From contig OZ220679.1 of the NCBI GenBank assembly GCA_965116355.1, positions 1,240,001-1,304,000 on the forward strand: 64,000 bases of DNA. Direction: 5' to 3'. Below are positions 60,422 through 64,000 of this stretch, in pieces; within the stretch, counting starts at the first letter, position 1; each line of letters starts with the position of its first letter. The notes below the pieces were generated by a model. That model saw only the letters and a list, made by a program, of their open reading frames with translations. It did not search any database and had not been told where the DNA came from. Position numbers and translations under genes: made by a program. The stretch is from UBA1127 sp965116355 (lineage in GTDB: Bacteria > Chloroflexota > Dehalococcoidia > Lucifugimonadales > UBA1127).

Positions 60422-61036
60422 ATGAAGCTGGGGATCCTGGGCGGCACCTTCGACCCCATTCACCTTGGACACATGGCCGCCGCGGCGGCCGCCCTTGGCG
60501 CCCTTTCGCTGGACCGCATCCTGTTCATTCCCGCCGGCGACCCGTGGCTCAAGGCCGGCACCGAGATCTCGCCGGGCGCCCACAGGCTCGCCATGGTGCG
60601 CGCGGCCATCGCAGGGTACGACGTGTACGAGTCCTCGACGATGGAGCTCGAGCGGGCCGGGCCCACCTACACCGAGGAGACCCTGGCGGAGCTGCAGAGG
60701 GAGTACGGGCCGGCCGCGGAGCTCCACTTCATCCTCGGCGCGGACGCCGTGCGGGACCTGCCGCGCTGGCACGCCCCGGCAGAGGTGCTGGCCCGCTGCA
60801 CACTGGTGGTGATGGGCCGTCCGGCGCAGGGCGAGCTGGACCTGGGCATCCTCGACGGGATCCTGCCGGGTGCGACAGCGCGGGCGGTGACCGTCGACCT
60901 CGACATGGGCGTGAGCGCGACGGAGATCCGGCGGCGTGCGGCGGCGGGCGAATCGCTGGCGGGCCTCGTCCCCGAGGATGTCGAGCGGTACATCGTGGAG
61001 CACGAACTGTACGTGGAATACAAGGAGCGGCAATGA
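60422..61036 (+). CDS. nadD: Nicotinate-nucleotide adenylyltransferase
   Basis: Makes deamido-NAD from nicotinate mononucleotide and ATP; 204 residues. ILGGTFDPIHLGH is the nucleotidyltransferase HxGH-type loop (here HLGH), ILGADAVRDLPRWH is family-specific, and the late VSATEIRRRAAAGESL carries the ISxTxIR-like motif. GGAGGCCGCGCT precedes the ATG. Its TGA overlaps the pyrE ATG by 4 nt. It supplies the substrate of the nadE product in the same window. Confidence 0.95.
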   Translation: MKLGILGGTFDPIHLGHMAAAAAALGALSLDRILFIPAGDPWLKAGTEISPGAHRLAMVRAAIAGYDVYESSTMELERAGPTYTEETLAELQREYGPAAELHFILGADAVRDLPRWHAPAEVLARCTLVVMGRPAQGELDLGILDGILPGATARAVTVDLDMGVSATEIRRRAAAGESLAGLVPEDVERYIVEHELYVEYKERQ

Positions 61037-61599
61037 GCACGGAGCGGCGGGAACGGGTGCTGGAGCTTGCGGTGGAGCTGGGGGCGCTGACCTTCGGCGA
61101 TTTCGTCCTGACATCGGGGCAGCGCAGCAGCTACTACTTCGACGGCCGCCTCATATCCCTCGACGCGGAGGGATCCGCGCTCCTGGGCGACGAGTTCCTC
61201 GAGGTCGTCCGGGAGGCGGGCGCGTCGGCCATCGGGGGGCTCACGCTGGGGGCGGACCCCATCGTAGCGAGCGTGGCGGTGACCAGCCACCACCGGGGCA
61301 CGCCGGTGCGGGCCTTCATCGTGCGCAAGGACGCCAAGGAGCATGGGACGGGCCGCCGCATCGAGGGCCCGCTGGCCGAGGGATCGAGCGTGGTCATCGT
61401 CGACGACGCTTGCAGCACGGGCGGCAGCCTCTTTCAGGCGATCGAGGCGGCCGAGAGCGCGGGCTGTACGGTCACGCACGTCGCTGCCATCATCGACCGT
61501 CACCAGGGCGGCAGCGAAGAGCTGCGGCGCCGCGGCTACGCTTTCACCGCGCTGCTGGAGTCGGGCGAGGACGGGGCCGTGCGAGTCGTGGAGGGCTAG
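61033..61599 (+). CDS. pyrE: Orotate phosphoribosyltransferase
   Basis: Adds PRPP to orotate in pyrimidine synthesis; 188 residues. FVLTSGQRSSYYFDGRLIS is the N-terminal hood, IGGLTLGADPIV and RKDAKEHGTGRRIEG the flexible loop with catalytic Lys residues, and VVIVDDACSTGGSL the PRPP loop. AAGGAG at 61022-61027 lies inside nadD, and the ATGA overlap shows coupling. Confidence 0.93.
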   Translation: MSTERRERVLELAVELGALTFGDFVLTSGQRSSYYFDGRLISLDAEGSALLGDEFLEVVREAGASAIGGLTLGADPIVASVAVTSHHRGTPVRAFIVRKDAKEHGTGRRIEGPLAEGSSVVIVDDACSTGGSLFQAIEAAESAGCTVTHVAAIIDRHQGGSEELRRRGYAFTALLESGEDGAVRVVEG

Positions 61600-61613
61600 C
61601 GGAGGCGGATCGC

Positions 61614-62843
61614 CTACGCCGACTCGCCGCCCAGACGGCGGCGGTACACCCGGATAAGCCCCTGCTGCCTGCGCGCACTGCGCCGAAGTTCCCTGTCATC
61701 GGCGATGGCGAGCAGCCGCGCGGCCTCCTCGGTCACGGCGTTCTCCTGGAGAGCGGGCCATACTCGGTAGAGGGCCACAGCCGACGCCGCGAGCTCCGCG
61801 TCCCTGTTGCGGTTGCCCCATGCCCGCACGAAGGGGAGCAGGACGTTCACTGCCAGGTCCGACGCCCTGTCCGCGCCGATGAGGGCGCCGCTTCTCTCGG
61901 AGGCAACGGTGAGGCCCGTGCGAACGCCGGCAACGGAGCCCTTGCGGACAAGGGAAGCCGCCCACGCGGCCAGCCCCTCGTCCCACGCGCGGTCGAGGAG
62001 TGTCGCCATGCCCTCCAGCCGGCGCGAGGGGTGGTTGGTTGGCCGAACCCGGAACAGCTTCCAGTCTGCCCTCGAAAGCACGGCCGCCGACTGCCCGGGT
62101 GGGTGCCCCTCCGGCGACAGCCCGCTCGCCCGCAAGAGGGCGGCCGCCAGTGCGGCCCGTCGCTCTTGCGGCTCTACGCCGCGGAGCGTGCGCTCGAGGG
62201 CCTGCAGAGGGAGACTTTCGGCGAGGCGGGTCATTGCGGGGCTGTTGCCGCCGTAGCCGAGGCCGCCCATGAGGCCGCGGTAGAGCGCTTCGGACGGATC
62301 TCCCGGCGTCTGCAGCTCTTGGGCGAACGCCCGCACCTTCTCGAAGAAGCGCGCGTCGCCCTCGCGGTCGAGGGTGCGGGCGAGACGGTGGGCCGACGTG
62401 GGCATGGCGGCGAGGGGCAGGGGGCGCGGGGGTGGCGGGGCGTCCCGCCTGCGGCGACTGCCGAGGGTGCGGGGGAAGAGGACGGCCGTCGGCGCGCGGC
62501 GGCCCGACGCGAGCACGACCGGGCCGTCGCCGCCACGGAGCACGACGTGCAGGACGACCCCGTTGTAGTTGCGGTCGACGCCGTGGCCGTGGGCCTCCCA
62601 GCCGCCCCGCCGGAGGTGGAGCTCGACGTCGCCGCGGACGACCTCGCCGCCCTCGCGCTGCAGGACGGCGTCGCGGAAGTCGGGACCCGCCGACGCGCTG
62701 GCCCGGCCGGGGTAGAGCACCCGCAGGCGCGAGCCGTCGTCGCACTCGAGCGGCGGCAACGACGCTCCGTGGTCGCGCCAGTACTGGGCGAGGGCGCGCT
62801 CGAGCACCGGCTGCTGTCGCGGCCGGTCCCTAACGTGCAGCAT
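61614..62843 (-). CDS. DUF2851 family protein
   Basis: A 409-residue protein of unknown function. The N-terminal GPDFRDAVLQREGGEVVRGDVELH, then WEAHGHGVDRNYNGVVLHVV is the DUF2851 hallmark, and a helical C-terminal half contains GLGYGGNSPAMTRLAESLPL. No signal peptide. The start Met62843 has GAGG nine nt upstream and overlaps the 3' end of the XRE gene by 14 nt, so the two are coupled. An alternative ATG is at 62852. Confidence 0.83.
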   Translation of the reverse strand: MLHVRDRPRQQPVLERALAQYWRDHGASLPPLECDDGSRLRVLYPGRASASAGPDFRDAVLQREGGEVVRGDVELHLRRGGWEAHGHGVDRNYNGVVLHVVLRGGDGPVVLASGRRAPTAVLFPRTLGSRRRRDAPPPPRPLPLAAMPTSAHRLARTLDREGDARFFEKVRAFAQELQTPGDPSEALYRGLMGGLGYGGNSPAMTRLAESLPLQALERTLRGVEPQERRAALAAALLRASGLSPEGHPPGQSAAVLSRADWKLFRVRPTNHPSRRLEGMATLLDRAWDEGLAAWAASLVRKGSVAGVRTGLTVASERSGALIGADRASDLAVNVLLPFVRAWGNRNRDAELAASAVALYRVWPALQENAVTEEAARLLAIADDRELRRSARRQQGLIRVYRRRLGGESA

Positions 62844-63135
62844 CGGGCACATCCTCAGGCGGCACGGACGACTCCGCGCGGTACTCGAAGTCGTTCTGCT
62901 CGGCCACCATGCTCAGCAGGCGGGCCGAGGCGCCGCGGGGGCGGTAGATGCTGGTCTCCCACTCGCTGACCGTCTGCTGGCGCACTCCCAGCTCGTCCGC
63001 GAGCTCGCCCTGTGTCGCGCCGAGGTGGTCACGGAGCGCGCGGACGGCCCCGGCGTCCCAGGGGCGCGATGGCGGCTTGGAAGTCCGTGGGGGTCTCGTC
63101 GAGCGTCCTCGGCTGCGTGGGCGCTGTGGCGTCAC
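62830..63135 (-). CDS. XRE-family HTH regulator
   Basis: A 101-residue protein. After a basic, Pro/Arg-rich tail (1-24), a Cro/CI-type HTH follows: VRALRDHLGATQGELADELG and VRQQTVSEWETS with GASARLLSMVAEQ closing the five-helix domain. The start GTG has GAGGAGGGAGC directly upstream. It overlaps the DUF2851 gene and is probably the first gene of that pair. The target is unknown. Confidence 0.88.
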   Translation of the reverse strand: MTPQRPRSRGRSTRPPRTSKPPSRPWDAGAVRALRDHLGATQGELADELGVRQQTVSEWETSIYRPRGASARLLSMVAEQNDFEYRAESSVPPEDVPDAAR

Positions 63136-63258
63136 GCTCCCTCCTCAAGACAGGCTGTGTGACGGCCAGTCACAACAGGGAAGATACACGGAAACGTGTA
63201 GAAAACGCAATCAGGGTGGCCGTTGCCGGGGCCGGAGGTCGCGTCTGTAGTTCGCGGA

Positions 63259-64000
63259 CTACCCTCGACGGATGGTGCGACGGTCGCGGTCCTCGAAGTA
63301 GGCGCATTCCGAGAGCAGGTCCCCATCGGCTGCGCCTGCTTCGGCGATCTCGATGTGTTGGCGCGTCACCGGCTTGTATGGGAAAGGCCCCTTTGAGTAC
63401 AGCTCAACGGGAAGCTCGAGATTCCGCGCTCGCTGCAAGTCGTAACGCGATTCGGCGTCGACGAATCGCATCACGTAGGCTGCGCGCCTGGGAAGCTCCC
63501 CCTCCTCAAGGACGAGGCTGCGATGCACGACCCACTTGTTGAACACCAAGACGTCCCCCGGCTGGAAGTCGTCTTCCACCTGATGTGCTTCGAGGATGGT
63601 GGCCATGCCCGGTGCATTCAACAACTCGTTCCGCAGGTCAAAATACTCCTTGAAGCTCGTCTTCACACCGTCCCGCTCTTTGGCCCTCAATGTTGAGACG
63701 ACTGCCGGCTCCAGCTGGTCGTACACGAACTCGCCAGAAATGACGTGCTGGGGCACATACGCCATTCCGCCCCGTTGCCCTTGTCGGTCCACCGGTTGCA
63801 GCGGGGCCCACACCGTGCACCCAAACTCCTGAGAGAACTGGAAGCCGAAACTCTGCACGCCAACGTGCCAGGAAAACCCCTCATTAACCTTTTGCTCGAT
63901 TTCAAAGCAAACCTCAAAGGTGAGAAAGAGGTCGCATTCCGCCAGTTCAGTCAGCGCCTTCCGGAAATAGGGACGCGCCATCAGTTCGTAGACGTCGTTC
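63259..64000 (-). CDS. PhyH-type (phytanoyl-CoA dioxygenase-like) protein, N-terminus beyond window
   Basis: The frame is open to the end of the window, so the start is missing; 247 residues are visible. A cupin-like Fe(II)/2-oxoglutarate oxygenase fold is suggested by FSWHVGVQSFGF, GCTVWAPLQPVD, GGMAYVPQHVISG, DVLVFNKWVVHRSLV and RRAAYVMRFVD. The first metal motif reads H-V-G where most members have HxD; the distal His is in VVHRS and the 2OG Arg is probably in RRAAY or MRFVD. Loss of the Asp is seen in iron halogenases and in inactive members. The substrate is unknown. Confidence 0.75.
   Translation of the reverse strand, partial: NDVYELMARPYFRKALTELAECDLFLTFEVCFEIEQKVNEGFSWHVGVQSFGFQFSQEFGCTVWAPLQPVDRQGQRGGMAYVPQHVISGEFVYDQLEPAVVSTLRAKERDGVKTSFKEYFDLRNELLNAPGMATILEAHQVEDDFQPGDVLVFNKWVVHRSLVLEEGELPRRAAYVMRFVDAESRYDLQRARNLELPVELYSKGPFPYKPVTRQHIEIAEAGAADGDLLSECAYFEDRDRRTIRRG

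Noticed and set aside
60936..62969. A 677-codon plus-strand frame over pyrE and DUF2851
   Set aside because: It overlaps two real genes in other frames and its translation is an Arg/Gly/Ala-rich artefact.
1..64000. tRNA or rRNA genes
   Set aside because: I found no paired TTCGA-loop with acceptor stem in the gaps, and no rRNA-like sequence; matches such as CTCGAACC at 16546 lie inside protein genes.

Overview
The window is a 64 kb, high-GC, gene-dense bacterial chromosome segment. Gene content and sequence style point to a Chloroflexota bacterium, probably of the Dehalococcoidia/SAR202 type. The evidence is lipoproteins with Pro/Thr-rich linkers, Obg with an EIPGLIEGAH switch region, FMN alpha-hydroxy-acid oxidases, LigB-type dioxygenases, HpaB hydroxylases and tandem beta-hydroxyacid dehydrogenases. 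This placement is an inference from protein style; there is no rRNA gene and I found no tRNA gene.

Layout. 0-13 kb: end of a formamidopyrimidine-DNA glycosylase gene, a lone HigA-like antitoxin, pheS-pheT with a good promoter, a small HEPN-like protein, a molybdopterin molybdotransferase with a histidine-rich leader, a Rieske ferredoxin plus SufU pair, an oligopeptide-type binding lipoprotein, a TatD-like hydrolase, hpf, comF and a DUF5678/retropepsin-like pair. 12-19 kb: a leftward metabolic block (FMN oxidase, two tandem NAD-dependent beta-hydroxyacid dehydrogenases, galU, a GYD protein, a DppF-type ATPase). Its gaps are packed with REP-like palindromes. 19-21.8 kb: a lower-GC restriction-modification island. 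21.8-27.9 kb: an SDR enzyme, a 1.25 kb repeat region, two different glutamine synthetases and a YihY-type membrane protein. 27.9-29.7 kb: decayed DNA ending in a broken Phd-VapC toxin-antitoxin pair. 29.8-35.6 kb: nadE, a YqeK-like HD hydrolase, a HIT protein, holB and lysA. 35.6-45 kb: oxidoreductases and a LigB dioxygenase, a DUF5677 gene of foreign composition, a class V aminotransferase, a PIG-L deacetylase, a DM13 membrane protein, GNAT and HAD enzymes and a self-coupled regulator/membrane-protein pair. 45-54.6 kb: a DinB/MDMPI-type protein, a lipoprotein, HpaB, a methyltransferase, an M20 peptidase, RecQ and an epimerase. 54.6-64 kb: purF-purM-purH reading left, obg-nadD-pyrE reading right, DUF2851 with an XRE regulator, and a PhyH-type oxygenase cut by the window end.

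The most unusual locus is the island at 19.09-21.78 kb. It encodes an N6-adenine-type DNA methyltransferase, a PD-(D/E)XK nuclease, and a full-length DpnI-family protein that keeps the zinc ligands and Asp53 but has Arg where DpnI has catalytic Glu64 and Lys66. Six GATC sites lie within 77 bp in front of the first gene, and a run of 13 C breaks the methyltransferase frame near its natural end. A methylation reader built from an inactivated DpnI, controlling a possibly phase-variable restriction system, is the working hypothesis.

Other points of interest are three 20-bp direct repeats in front of glnA, a 311-bp tandem duplication, several clean inverted-repeat operators over promoter elements, and a PhyH-family protein with HxG in place of HxD.
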